Positions 14,061 through 21,182 of a DNA stretch of 21,286 nt are shown here, piece after piece. The first letter of the stretch is position 1; each line of letters begins with the position of its first letter. Source of the stretch: an uncultured Oscillospiraceae bacterium (GTDB lineage: Bacteria > Bacillota > Clostridia > Oscillospirales > Oscillospiraceae); contig CAJUEU010000032.1 in assembly GCA_910585735.1 (NCBI GenBank), positions 1 through 21,286 on the forward strand, in the 5' to 3' direction. A program made the translations under genes and the position numbers. The notes under the pieces are model-generated. The model ran no database searches. It was not told where the DNA came from and saw only the letters and a list, made by a program, of their open reading frames with translations.

Positions 14061-14333
14061 TTACAGCCAGTCGTCCACCACGTCCCGAAGGTGAGTGGGG
14101 CTCACCTGGTTGCGGACCAGCAGGTCCATGAGCTCGTCGATCCTGGGAATACTGACCGTGATGTTGGGCACCACAGCCCTCTCCCCGGTCCGCCGGGAGG
14201 TCACCGCCGCTCCGTAGCTCTCGCAGGCGAAGGCCCCCGCCTCCACCTGGTCCACCAAAATGGAGTAGTCATAGGCCCCTTGGTCACCCAGTTCCGGGTA
14301 GAGTGAAAACAGGTCCAATTTCAACTCCCTCAT
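14061..14333 (-). CDS. DUF6514 family protein
   Basis: A 90-residue soluble protein of unknown function. The segments ELGDQGAYDYSILV, FACESYGAAVTSRRTGE and the C-terminal VSPTHLRDVVDDWL match a small clostridial family that I recall as DUF6514. There is no signal peptide or membrane segment. AAAGGAGAG precedes the ATG at 14333. The upstream region carries a TATAAT-type -10 inside a palindrome (14365-14380), so the gene may be controlled by a repressor. The family name is from memory; the existence of the gene is well supported. Confidence 0.8.
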   Translation of the reverse strand: MRELKLDLFSLYPELGDQGAYDYSILVDQVEAGAFACESYGAAVTSRRTGERAVVPNITVSIPRIDELMDLLVRNQVSPTHLRDVVDDWL

Positions 14334-14364
14334 CTTGTGCTCTCCTTTCTTGCTTTTTTAATCT

Positions 14365-14380
14365 AGACACATTATATTGT
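14365..14380 (-). promoter_or_regulatory. Palindrome overlapping the -10 of the DUF6514 gene
   Basis: ACACATTATATTGTGT (14365-14380) has ACACA/TGTGT arms. On the minus strand it contains TATAAT (14374-14369). No good -35 was found, which fits an activated or alternative-sigma promoter. Confidence 0.45.
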
Positions 14381-14492
14381 GTTTTTCACGAAATGTATAG
14401 TAAAAAGTTTCGATGGAAAACGACACGTGGTTTGTCTTATGTAGACCGTTTGCCTTTATCAGTCAACTGAAAACAAAAAATTTCTTGTACTT

Positions 14493-14532
14493 TGTCGAAT
14501 TATGAAAGAAAAAAGTTGGAATATTCTTCCAA
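14493..14532. promoter_or_regulatory. Spo0A-box match and TTGGAA/TTCCAA palindrome
   Basis: In the AT-rich gap 14334-14645, TGTCGAA (14493-14499) matches the Spo0A-box consensus TGTCGAA, and TTGGAA (14516-14521) / TTCCAA (14527-14532) is a perfect inverted repeat. No gene was found in this gap apart from the flanking promoters. Consensus matches of 7 nt arise by chance, so support is weak. Confidence 0.3.
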
Positions 14533-14593
14533 AGCTCTTATCACAAAGAATAACACTGTGGAAAGTATCTCCAAAACGGGAAAAAAGCGGCCG

Positions 14594-14622
14594 TTGATGC
14601 CCTTCTGCCGGTCTGGTAAAAT
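14594..14622 (+). promoter_or_regulatory. Promoter of small membrane protein gene
   Basis: TTGATG (14594-14599), a 17-nt spacer and TAAAAT (14617-14622) with an extended -10 TGG. The start codon lies 23 nt downstream. Confidence 0.65.
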
Positions 14623-14645
14623 GGGCAGTAAGGGAGGGTTTCCAT

Positions 14646-14888
14646 ATGCTGAGACGACTGAGCCATCTTTCCCGGTTCGTTTTGAGCCGGGGCCTTTTCT
14701 GCTGTGTTCTCCTGCTGGCCATCGCAGGGCTTTTGCTCCTCCGGGCAGGAGAGGGAGGCGTTATGGCCCCCAGGTTTTACGACTATGCCCAGGTCTTTCT
14801 CTACGCCGCCCTGGGCGCCTTTGGCTGCGGAACCGTGGGCAGCCTGCTCACCGAGGATATGATGCGGCATCTGGGAGAGGCAAAATAA
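14646..14888 (+). CDS. Small two-helix membrane protein, unknown function
   Basis: An 80-residue protein with two hydrophobic segments, about residues 15-34 (RGLFCCVLLLAIAGLLLLRA) and 46-66, and short charged ends. Such small proteins are common in Oscillospiraceae with no known function, and I do not recognise a family. GGGAGGG precedes the ATG at 14646 at good spacing, a promoter with an extended -10 lies just upstream, and a strong terminator follows, so it is likely a genuine single-gene unit. The Spo0A-box match at 14493 is about 150 nt upstream. Confidence 0.75.
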   Translation: MLRRLSHLSRFVLSRGLFCCVLLLAIAGLLLLRAGEGGVMAPRFYDYAQVFLYAALGAFGCGTVGSLLTEDMMRHLGEAK

Positions 14889-14901
14889 AAAACAGGGGGA
14901 C

Positions 14902-14942
14902 AAAAAGTCCGGGACCATCGGTAGGATGGTCCCGGACTTTTT
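14902..14942. terminator. Bidirectional terminator
   Basis: AAAAAGTCCGGGACCATC (14902-14919) and GATGGTCCCGGACTTTTT (14925-14942) form an 18-bp perfect stem with T-runs on both strands. It serves both the small membrane protein gene and the convergent asparaginase gene, whose stop codon touches it. Confidence 0.92.
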
Positions 14943-15949
14943 CAGCCTTGAGGCGCACAAAGAATGTCACTGGCGACGGGGGTGTAGAGCAGCCTGGCCA
15001 GAGCCCCGGGCTCCCCGGTTTGCCCCAGGGCCCACATGAGCTTGGCGGTGAGGGCCTCGGTGGTCATGTCGTAAGCCTCCAGCACTCCCAGGTCGGTTTT
15101 CAGGCTGTGGCCCACACTGTAGACCGCCAGGTCGCTGCCCTCGTTCTGGACCTGGGTGGTGACCGCCACCAGCTTGCCCGCGGCCAGCCCCTCCCGAATG
15201 ACCCAGTAGAACTCCCCGTCGGCTCCGGCGGGAACGCCCCCCACCCCGAAGCTTTCCACAATGACGGCGTGGCTCTCCCGCAGGAGGAAGGCAAGCTGGT
15301 CCGGGGAAGCTCCGGGGATCAGCTTCATGAGGGCGACCTTGGGGTCCAAGGTATCAAAGAACCGGGGCCCCTCCCCCCGCGGGGGGCACAGATAGGGAAT
15401 GAGTTGCCCGTCCCGCACCACCCCCAGGGCGGGGTAGTTGATGCTGGAAAAGGCGCCGAAGCTCTTGGAGTAAGTCTTTCTGGCCCGGGTGCCCAGGATC
15501 ACCGCACCACCGAATACCACCGTGACCCCAGGGATGCGTCCGTCACAGGCCACGGTGAAGGCGTCCAGCAGGTTGGTCTTGGAGTCGGTAACGTCGGTGT
15601 AGATGGGCTTCTGGCCTCCCGTGAGAACGATGGGCTTGGGGCTGTCCTGGATGAGGTAGCTGAGGGCGGCGGCGGTGTAGGCCATGGTGTCTGTACCATG
15701 ACTGACCACAAAGCCGTCGTACTCCTCATAATGCTCCCGAATGGCATTTTCCACCGTGAGCCAGTGGTCGGGGGTCATGTTGGTGGAGTCGATGGAGAGC
15801 ACCTGGAGGCAGTCTACCTTGCAGAGCTCCCGCAGGGCCGGGACATAATCCAGAAGGTCGGCCCCCCCCAGGCCGGGAGCCAGACCGGCCTCGGTCATCT
15901 CGGCGGCGATGGTGCCGCCGGTACCCACCATGAGAACACGCTTGCGCAT
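14942..15949 (-). CDS. ansA: L-asparaginase, type I (AnsA-like)
   Basis: A 335-residue asparaginase that hydrolyses asparagine to aspartate and ammonia. Catalytic signatures: TGGTIA with nucleophile Thr13, the substrate-binding DSTNM (54-58), the second catalytic motif SHGTDTM with Thr86/Asp87, and TDSKTNL with Lys124. There is no signal peptide, which fits a cytoplasmic type I enzyme. GAGGAGA lies 9 nt ahead of the ATG at 15949. The gene is divergent from the phage lysis cassette across 91 bp, with no clear promoter for either. Since the family also includes Glu-tRNA(Gln) amidotransferase subunit D and some glutaminases, substrate preference is inferred. Confidence 0.92.
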   Translation of the reverse strand: MRKRVLMVGTGGTIAAEMTEAGLAPGLGGADLLDYVPALRELCKVDCLQVLSIDSTNMTPDHWLTVENAIREHYEEYDGFVVSHGTDTMAYTAAALSYLIQDSPKPIVLTGGQKPIYTDVTDSKTNLLDAFTVACDGRIPGVTVVFGGAVILGTRARKTYSKSFGAFSSINYPALGVVRDGQLIPYLCPPRGEGPRFFDTLDPKVALMKLIPGASPDQLAFLLRESHAVIVESFGVGGVPAGADGEFYWVIREGLAAGKLVAVTTQVQNEGSDLAVYSVGHSLKTDLGVLEAYDMTTEALTAKLMWALGQTGEPGALARLLYTPVASDILCAPQG

Positions 15950-16040
15950 AAAAATCTTCTCCTCTTTTTTCTGTTAGATGTATGGGTTCGTCCCACTTCT
16001 CCTCCTGTACCAACTCCGTTTGAAAGGAGGGAAGCAAACC

Positions 16041-16331
16041 ATGCTGACCATTATCGAACTATCCCCCCGCGCCGACGGGGGCCACGGGCTTCAGAGCCAG
16101 AGCCACCGTACCCAGTGCTGGCTGGAGGGCTGGGTGACGGTGCCCCCCGCCCTGGAAGCCGCCGTCTGGGAGTGCGGCGGATACTGCGAGCTAACCTTGG
16201 ACGACACAGGCGCTTTGGTAGGCGTCACCCCCGCAAAGCGGCCCCCGCAGCCTGAGGCTGAGCCTACCGAATCCGAACGGCTCCGGGCCGACGTGGATTT
16301 TTTGGCGGCCCTGGCAGGGGTGGCCCTGTAA
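16041..16331 (+). CDS. Phage tail-end hypothetical protein, first gene of lysis cassette
   Basis: A 96-residue acidic protein with no signal peptide or membrane helix. It is not recognised beyond its context: small proteins of this type lie just before XkdX genes in clostridial prophages. A conspicuous Pro- and Glu-rich linker (KRPPQPEAEPTESER) precedes the C-terminal helix LRADVDFLAALAGVAL, which could pair with a partner. AAAGGAGGG gives a very strong ribosome-binding site for the ATG at 16041; a longer in-frame reading from 15978 lacks one. A CCTCCT at 16001-16006 could pair with the AGGAGG. It is the first of four closely spaced genes. Confidence 0.7.
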   Translation: MLTIIELSPRADGGHGLQSQSHRTQCWLEGWVTVPPALEAAVWECGGYCELTLDDTGALVGVTPAKRPPQPEAEPTESERLRADVDFLAALAGVAL

Positions 16332-16348
16332 ACGAAAGGAGAGAGCAA

Positions 16349-16483
16349 ATGGACGTTTTTGAGCTGGCGAAAAAGTACTATCCCAGGCTCTGGAGCAAGG
16401 ACCGGCTCCGGCTGCTGGAACAGGCCGGGCGGCTCACCCATGAGCAGATGGAGGAGCTTTTGAGAGGTGGTGAGGCCGCATGA
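16349..16483 (+). CDS. XkdX family phage protein
   Basis: A 44-residue protein reading MDVFELAKKYYPRLWSKD, then an amphipathic region ending EQMEELLRGGEAA. This matches the XkdX family (about 40-50 residues; consensus around KYY-x-x-x-LW and T-x-EQ-x-x-E), first named in the PBSX defective prophage and found at the tail/lysis boundary of many Gram-positive phages. Its role is unknown. AAGGAGAG precedes the ATG at 16349. The stop overlaps the start of the next gene (ATGA at 16480-16483), which points to coupled translation. Confidence 0.88.
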   Translation: MDVFELAKKYYPRLWSKDRLRLLEQAGRLTHEQMEELLRGGEAA

Positions 16484-17148
16484 CCGGGCAGGACCTTCGG
16501 GACAAGGTGGTAACCGCCGCCAAGGGCTGGGAGGGGCGGCGGGAGTCGGACGGCTCCCACCGGGAGATCATCGACCTTTACAATTCCCACACTCCCCCGG
16601 CCCGGGGATATAAAATGAGCTACACCGACCCTTGGTGCTCGGCCTTTGTGAGCGCGGCGGCCATTCAGGCAGGGCTCACGGACATCCTCCCCACCGAATG
16701 CGGCTGTGAGGAACACATCAAACGATTTCAGGCCCTGGGGTCCTGGACGGAGGAGGACGGCTATGTCCCCGCCCCCGGGGACTGTATCTTCTATGATTGG
16801 CAGGACGACGGGCAGGGGGACTGCCTGGGCCGGGCCGACCATGTGGGCATCGTCACCGCCTGTGACGGAAAGACCGTGACCGTCATTGAGGGGAATCTGA
16901 ATCACGCCGTGGGCTATCGGACGATCCCGGTGAACGGCAGGTTTATCCGGGGTTACGGCGTTCCCGACTACGCCTCTCTGGCGGACAAGCCCCAGAGCAC
17001 GGTGCCGCCTGTGCCGGCGCCTCCCTGGTATCAGCCCTACGCCGACTGGGCGGCAGCCAGGGGCATCGCCGACGGCACCCGGGGGGACGAGCCCTGTACC
17101 CGTGGGGAATGCTGGGCCATGCTGAAGCGGCTGAGCGAGGGGAGGTGA
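16480..17148 (+). CDS. Phage endolysin, CHAP-type amidase/endopeptidase
   Basis: A 222-residue peptidoglycan hydrolase. The CHAP/NlpC-like cysteine-peptidase domain (about 1-165) has the catalytic Cys53 in DPWCSAFVS and His121 in ADHVGIV, with Glu137/Asn139 (VIEGNLN) as the probable third residue. A Pro-rich linker (170-182) leads to a C-terminal WYQPYADWAAARGIADG segment, which resembles one SLH-type repeat or a wall-binding module. There is no signal peptide, so release would need the holin encoded next. Translation is coupled to XkdX. The catalytic residues appear intact. Whether the protein works as an endolysin or has been adapted to a host role cannot be decided here. Confidence 0.88.
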   Translation: MTGQDLRDKVVTAAKGWEGRRESDGSHREIIDLYNSHTPPARGYKMSYTDPWCSAFVSAAAIQAGLTDILPTECGCEEHIKRFQALGSWTEEDGYVPAPGDCIFYDWQDDGQGDCLGRADHVGIVTACDGKTVTVIEGNLNHAVGYRTIPVNGRFIRGYGVPDYASLADKPQSTVPPVPAPPWYQPYADWAAARGIADGTRGDEPCTRGECWAMLKRLSEGR

Positions 17149-17153
17149 GCGGT

Positions 17154-17603
17154 ATGGAGAACAGCGTAAAGGCCTTCAAGGCTGCTCTCTCCGCCGCCGT
17201 CAGCCTTCTCACCACCCTGTGGGGATGGTTTGGCTGGCTCATGGTGGGCTGGATCCTGTGCATGGCCCTGGATATCGCCACCGGCATGGCCGCCGGGCTC
17301 CGGGCGGGGGAATGGAGCTCCAAAAAGGCCCGGGAGGGCCTTCTCCACAAGGCGGGCTGCGTGGCCGCCGTCACGGCGGCGGGGGTGCTGGACCTGGTGG
17401 TGGGGATGCTCACCGCCTCCCTCCCCGCCGGGACCCTCCCCTTCACCTACACCGTGCTCCTATGTCCCATCACCACGGTATGGTATCTGCTCGCCGAGGT
17501 GGGCAGCGTCATTGAGAACGCAGGGTCTATGGGAGCGCCGGTGCCCCCATGGCTGAAAAAGGCCATCGCCGCCCTCCGGGACAGGCTGGAGGAGGACACA
17601 TAG
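17154..17603 (+). CDS. Phage holin family protein (Holin_4/TcdE-like)
   Basis: A 149-residue membrane protein. Hydrophobic segments lie at about 10-50, with LDIATGMAAG, and about 70-115, followed by the typical EVGSVIENAGSMGAPVPPWLKKAI and a charged C-terminal end (RDRLEEDT). These traits match the toxin secretion/phage lysis holin group (Phage_holin_4_1), which includes TcdE of Clostridioides difficile. GGAGG precedes the ATG at 17154, 5 nt after the endolysin stop. It would make membrane lesions that let the endolysin reach the wall. It is the last gene of the cassette and is followed by a terminator. Confidence 0.88.
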   Translation: MENSVKAFKAALSAAVSLLTTLWGWFGWLMVGWILCMALDIATGMAAGLRAGEWSSKKAREGLLHKAGCVAAVTAAGVLDLVVGMLTASLPAGTLPFTYTVLLCPITTVWYLLAEVGSVIENAGSMGAPVPPWLKKAIAALRDRLEEDT

Positions 17604-17615
17604 GCCGGGACAAGG

Positions 17616-17642
17616 GGCCGGGGCATTTGCCCCGGCCTTTTT
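17616..17642 (+). terminator. Terminator of the lysis cassette
   Basis: GGCCGGGGC (17616-17624) pairs with GCCCCGGCC (17629-17637) around ATTT, followed by TTTTT. The stop codon of the convergent LysR gene is 2 nt further. Confidence 0.88.
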
Positions 17643-17643
17643 G

Positions 17644-18537
17644 TCAGTAAATGCTGTTGTAGATCCTTCGGATCTCGTCGGGCACCGACACGTAGGAAAA
17701 ATCAGGCTGGTAGATAATATTGATGTCCCGGGTCATCTTTGCGTTTTCAATGGGGACCACCACCAGCCGCCCCTCCCGCTCCTCCTCCCGGCAGGCGCTG
17801 TGGGCCACCAGAGAGACCCCCAGGTCGGCCGCCACCAGGTTTTTGATCATGGAGACGTTGTCCAGCTCCATCATCACGTTGAAGTTCCGAATGGATTCCC
17901 CGTTGGACATGAGGAAATTTTCAAAAAGCATCCGGGTGCCCGCAGTGGAGGGGCGAAGGATGAGCTTTTCGTTTTTCAGCTCACTGAGCAAAATACTGGG
18001 CCGGGAGGCAAAGCGGTGCTTGGGGGAGACCACCAGGCAGAGAAAGTCGGTGTCCAGCAACAGGGTATGGAACCGGCTCCCCGGCAGGACTCCCTCCACA
18101 ATGGCAAGGTCCAGCTCATAGAGGCTCATCCTGTTATAAATATTTTTTATGCTGTCCGTGGTGATGTTGATGTGGACGTCGGGGTGCTGGTTGCAGTAGA
18201 TGGCCAGCACCTGGCTCACCAGGTTTTCTCCCACGGTATGAGTGGTGCCGATGTTCAGGTGGGTCGCGTTGGTCCGACTGTCCTCCAGGGCTTGGCGGGC
18301 CTGGCGGGCAATGGCGGACAGCCGGTGGGCATACTTCACCAGAAGCTCCCCCTCCTCGGTAAGGATCAGCTCCTTGCGGCCCTTCTGGAAGATCTTGACC
18401 TCCAGCTCCTCCTCCAATTGCCGGATGTGGTGGCTCACCGCCGGCTGGGTCAGGTTCAGGACCTGGGCCGCCTTGGTATAGCTTCCCTGGCCCACCACCG
18501 TCAGCAGGGTCACGATCTTGTTGTCCACCATGGCCAT
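17644..18537 (-). CDS. LysR family transcriptional regulator
   Basis: A 297-residue LysR-type regulator. The N-terminal winged helix-turn-helix (GSYTKAAQVLNLTQPAVSHHIRQLEEEL, read as residues 18-45) is followed by a linker helix and a LysR substrate-binding domain (about 92-290). The ATG at 18537 has GGGAGG upstream; a second ATG lies two codons later. A promoter is seen at 18595-18623. LysR genes are often next to a divergent target, but here the gene faces the lysis cassette tail to tail and follows spoIIE, so no target is suggested by position. The ligand is unknown. Confidence 0.92.
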   Translation of the reverse strand: MAMVDNKIVTLLTVVGQGSYTKAAQVLNLTQPAVSHHIRQLEEELEVKIFQKGRKELILTEEGELLVKYAHRLSAIARQARQALEDSRTNATHLNIGTTHTVGENLVSQVLAIYCNQHPDVHINITTDSIKNIYNRMSLYELDLAIVEGVLPGSRFHTLLLDTDFLCLVVSPKHRFASRPSILLSELKNEKLILRPSTAGTRMLFENFLMSNGESIRNFNVMMELDNVSMIKNLVAADLGVSLVAHSACREEEREGRLVVVPIENAKMTRDINIIYQPDFSYVSVPDEIRRIYNSIY

Positions 18538-18594
18538 GGCCGGTTCCTCCCAAATTTCCGCCCTCTTAGCTGAGACGTTTGATAAGTGTTTTCT

Positions 18595-18623
18595 ATTTTA
18601 TCACAGTCTCCCGCCGGAAGCAA
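18595..18623 (-). promoter_or_regulatory. Promoter of LysR regulator gene
   Basis: Minus strand: TTGCTT (18623-18618), a 17-nt spacer, TAAAAT (18600-18595), about 55 nt before the start codon. Confidence 0.65.
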
Positions 18624-18629
18624 GACAGG

Positions 18630-18660
18630 AAAAGGACCCACGCGGGCGCGTGAGTCCTTT
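18630..18660 (-). terminator. Terminator of spoIIE
   Basis: On the minus strand AAAGGACTCACGC pairs with GCGTGGGTCCTTTT across 18630-18660, 14 nt past the spoIIE stop codon, with one mismatch-type pair. Confidence 0.75.
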
Positions 18661-18674
18661 GGATGCGGGTCCTG

Positions 18675-21011
18675 TCACAGTCCCTCCCGGTTCTTCAGCC
18701 GGACCACCACGGCGGTGCGGTCATCGGCGGCTCCCACCCGCTTCTCGCTCTCCTCCATCACCAGACGGGCCAGGTCCTTGGGCTTTTCTTCGCCGCTCTT
18801 TTCCAGCAGCTCCCGGAGCCAGCCGTCCTCCTCGGGATCGGCCACCCCGTCGCTGACCAGGAGCACCCAGTCCCCCGGTTTCAGCTCCAGCGGGGTCACA
18901 TCGGGGCTCACCGCCCCGTCGGCCAAACCGGCGGGGAGGGCAGAGCCCGATACCCGGCGGACCTCCTCCCCACGGCAGACATAGGTGGAGGCCGCCCCCA
19001 GCTTGCACAGCTCCCCCTGCCCGGTGAACAGGTCCAGCCGGAGCAGATCCACGGTGGTGAAGGCCCCGGTCTCCTCATTGCGGAGAGCCAAGGCCGAATT
19101 CACAGTCCGCAGGGCGGCGGAGGCTTCCATCCCCGAGCGGAGGAACTCCTCCAAAAGCCGTACCGCCAGGGCACTCTCCCGGTGGGCCCACTCCCCGCTG
19201 CCCATGCCGTCGCAGAGGAGCACAAAAAGGCTGCCGTCTCCCCGGCGGAACCAGGTGCCCGTGTCCCCGCTCTCCCGTTGCCCTTCCCGCCGGCGGGCAG
19301 CCAGACCGGCCACCGCCATGAAGGGCTCGGCCTGGGTAAAGGTCACCCGCCCCGGGGCTTCCTCCTCCCGGCGGAGGGGGAGCCCCATAAGCTGGGAGAG
19401 GGCGGAGCGGTGCTCCTCGGTCTCCAGCTGGTCCACCTCGTCCCCCTCCAGTTCCAATCGCAGGTGCCCCGCCTGGTCATAGTAGACCGCGGTCTCCCCC
19501 TCCACCCCCAGGCCAGCCAAGTAGCCGCGCAGCTTTCGGTCCCGGTGAAGGTCGGGGGTAAGCTCGGCGGCGAGCTCCGAGGAGGCGGAGGAGAGGATCT
19601 GGGACAGGGTCTCATACTGCCGGCATACCGCCCCCCGGCTTTCCTTCAGGCGGCTTTGATATTGCTGGCGGTAACGCAGGGCGGTGAGCTCCTCGTTGGC
19701 CGTGCCCAAGAAGGCCGGGAAGCGGACACATCGGCTGGCAAACCACCCCGGGTAATCCCCCGCCTCCCCCTTCCCCTTCTCCAGCATGGCCGAGAGGGCG
19801 TCGTTCAAGGCGTTGTAGGTGCTGATGGAATCCTTTCCCCAACAGGTGCCCCGCAAAGGACAGCCGGCGCACACCCGTTGGGCGGCCCGGTCAAAGATCC
19901 GGGCCGGGTCGGCATCGTTCTGCCGGTCTTGGGGAAACGCGGAGCGCAGACTGTCCCGCACCTGGCGAAAGGCCCGGGCAGTATCCTCCAGCCTTCGGGC
20001 GGCATAGGCGGCGCACCGCTGGGCCGCCCTGTCCCCCTCCTCCCGGCGAAGCATAGCTCCCAGCTTGTTGAGATGCCGCTGGGGCAAAAGCAGAAAGCAC
20101 ACCGAGGCCAGAAAGGCCTCGTAGAGGGCGCCGACCCGGGGCTCTCCGCCCCAGCTCCAGGCCACGGCCACGGCGTTGGCCACCACATAGGTGATGGCCC
20201 CGAAAAGCCGCCCCTGCCTCCAGGCCGCCCCGGTGAGAAGTCCGGCAAAGCCGTAGGCCATGGTGTAGAACCCGCCTCCCCCGGACACCAGGTCCATTCC
20301 CACGCCCACCGCAACGCCTGCGGCGGCGCCCCTGCTCAGGCCGCCGGCATGGGCCGCCGCCATCACCAACAGCACCCCCAGCCCCCGTCCCAGGGAAATG
20401 TCCCCGAAAATGGTCAGTCCCGCCAGAGCGGAAAGAAGACTTCCCGCCAGAAAAAAGAGGCTGACGGTCTGCCTGGCCGAAAGCTCCCGCTCCCCGGTCT
20501 CCCAAGGCGAGAGGGCAATGCGGAAGAAGTAGGCCGATCCCCCCGCCAAAACCACCTCGGTAATGAAAAAGGCGGTTTGCGCCACGTCCCAATTGCTGTC
20601 GCTTAAGTAGATAAACCCGGTGACCGCGTCCATTACCGCCGCCGTCGTGGGCATAAACCAGCTCTTTTGATAAAGCCGAACGTCGTAGAAGGCAAACGCC
20701 ACGGAAAAGACCAGCACGCAGGCGGCGGCATACCGCAGTCCCGCGGTGAGCCCCCGGAGAAAGAGGTAACCCAAGCTGGCTCCCAGCAGGGCCCACAGCC
20801 CGTCCATCCCTGAGCCTGAGCAGGCCACCACCCCTATTCCAAAGGGGGCATAGCCTCCGAAGATCTCCCCACCGGCCAGCACAGCTCCCAGCAGAAAACG
20901 CATCAGCTTTTCCGCCGTCCGAACCAAAAAAGGGGAATGGAGGGCCGCCCTCCCCTTCCGGGCCAGCGCCTCTCCCACTGTGATGCTCCGGCTTTTCCTC
21001 TGCTCCGCCAT
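18675..21011 (-). CDS. spoIIE: Stage II sporulation protein E (SpoIIE) phosphatase
   Basis: A 778-residue SpoIIE. It dephosphorylates the anti-anti-sigma factor SpoIIAA to release sigma-F in the forespore, and also acts at the polar septum with FtsZ. The N-terminal third (about 35-320) is strongly hydrophobic and fits the multi-helix membrane domain. A middle region has a CAGCPLRGTCWG cysteine cluster. The C-terminal PP2C phosphatase domain (about 590-778) shows LLCDGMGSG (Asp601), LLVSDGVAD (Asp721) and GAADDRTAVVV (Asp763/Asp764), the metal-binding aspartates. Length is near that of Bacillus subtilis SpoIIE (827). The ATG at 21011 is chosen because GGAGG lies 8 nt upstream; an in-frame ATG at 21074 lacks a site. 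Its presence says that the organism can probably sporulate. Confidence 0.95.
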   Translation of the reverse strand: MAEQRKSRSITVGEALARKGRAALHSPFLVRTAEKLMRFLLGAVLAGGEIFGGYAPFGIGVVACSGSGMDGLWALLGASLGYLFLRGLTAGLRYAAACVLVFSVAFAFYDVRLYQKSWFMPTTAAVMDAVTGFIYLSDSNWDVAQTAFFITEVVLAGGSAYFFRIALSPWETGERELSARQTVSLFFLAGSLLSALAGLTIFGDISLGRGLGVLLVMAAAHAGGLSRGAAAGVAVGVGMDLVSGGGGFYTMAYGFAGLLTGAAWRQGRLFGAITYVVANAVAVAWSWGGEPRVGALYEAFLASVCFLLLPQRHLNKLGAMLRREEGDRAAQRCAAYAARRLEDTARAFRQVRDSLRSAFPQDRQNDADPARIFDRAAQRVCAGCPLRGTCWGKDSISTYNALNDALSAMLEKGKGEAGDYPGWFASRCVRFPAFLGTANEELTALRYRQQYQSRLKESRGAVCRQYETLSQILSSASSELAAELTPDLHRDRKLRGYLAGLGVEGETAVYYDQAGHLRLELEGDEVDQLETEEHRSALSQLMGLPLRREEEAPGRVTFTQAEPFMAVAGLAARRREGQRESGDTGTWFRRGDGSLFVLLCDGMGSGEWAHRESALAVRLLEEFLRSGMEASAALRTVNSALALRNEETGAFTTVDLLRLDLFTGQGELCKLGAASTYVCRGEEVRRVSGSALPAGLADGAVSPDVTPLELKPGDWVLLVSDGVADPEEDGWLRELLEKSGEEKPKDLARLVMEESEKRVGAADDRTAVVVRLKNREGL

Positions 21012-21037
21012 ACCTGTTTCCTCCTTGGTAGCTTGTC

Positions 21038-21056
21038 CACATCCCTGTCGGATGTG
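21038..21056. other. Leader hairpin of spoIIE
   Basis: CACATCC (21038-21044) and GGATGTG (21050-21056) form a 7-bp stem with a 5-nt loop, about 27 nt upstream of the spoIIE start codon. It may also be a regulator site. Confidence 0.4.
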
Positions 21057-21068
21057 AGCAACAGTATA

Positions 21069-21117
21069 TTCCAAATTTTGGAAATTTTCTGCCGGAATTT
21101 GGAACCATTGTCAAAAA
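21069..21117. promoter_or_regulatory. spoIIE upstream region with TTCCAA repeats and Spo0A-like box
   Basis: Between spoIIE and dusB there is a palindrome with TTCCAA and TTGGAA arms (about 21069-21083), another TTTGGAA (21098-21104), and TGTCAAA (21109-21115), one base from the Spo0A box TGTCGAA. On the minus strand TATACT follows the palindrome as a possible -10, but no -35 lies at normal spacing. Spo0A-activated spoIIE promoters in Bacillus have atypical spacing, so this fits but is not proof. Confidence 0.35.
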
Positions 21118-21136
21118 GGATAAAACGTGATAGAAT
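21108..21136 (+). promoter_or_regulatory. Promoter of dusB
   Basis: TTGTCA (21108-21113), a 17-nt spacer, and TAGAAT (21131-21136) with an extended -10 TGA. The Spo0A-like box overlaps its -35. Confidence 0.6.
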
Positions 21137-21182
21137 AGAAAAATCTTATTTTCCATCCTATCGAGAGGAGGCCTCCTTAACT

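Noticed and set aside
14459..14722. Minus-strand 87-codon frame across the small membrane protein gene
   Set aside because: It is antisense to a better-supported gene (14646-14888), its only upstream GGAGGAG is too far from the start, and the product looks like random basic sequence.
14492..16255. Plus-strand 587-codon frame across the asparaginase gene
   Set aside because: It crosses a strong bidirectional terminator and a well-supported gene on the other strand; a shadow frame.
18663..20606. Plus-strand 647-codon frame opposite spoIIE
   Set aside because: It is an antisense shadow of spoIIE, with Pro/Gly/His-rich content and no recognisable domain.
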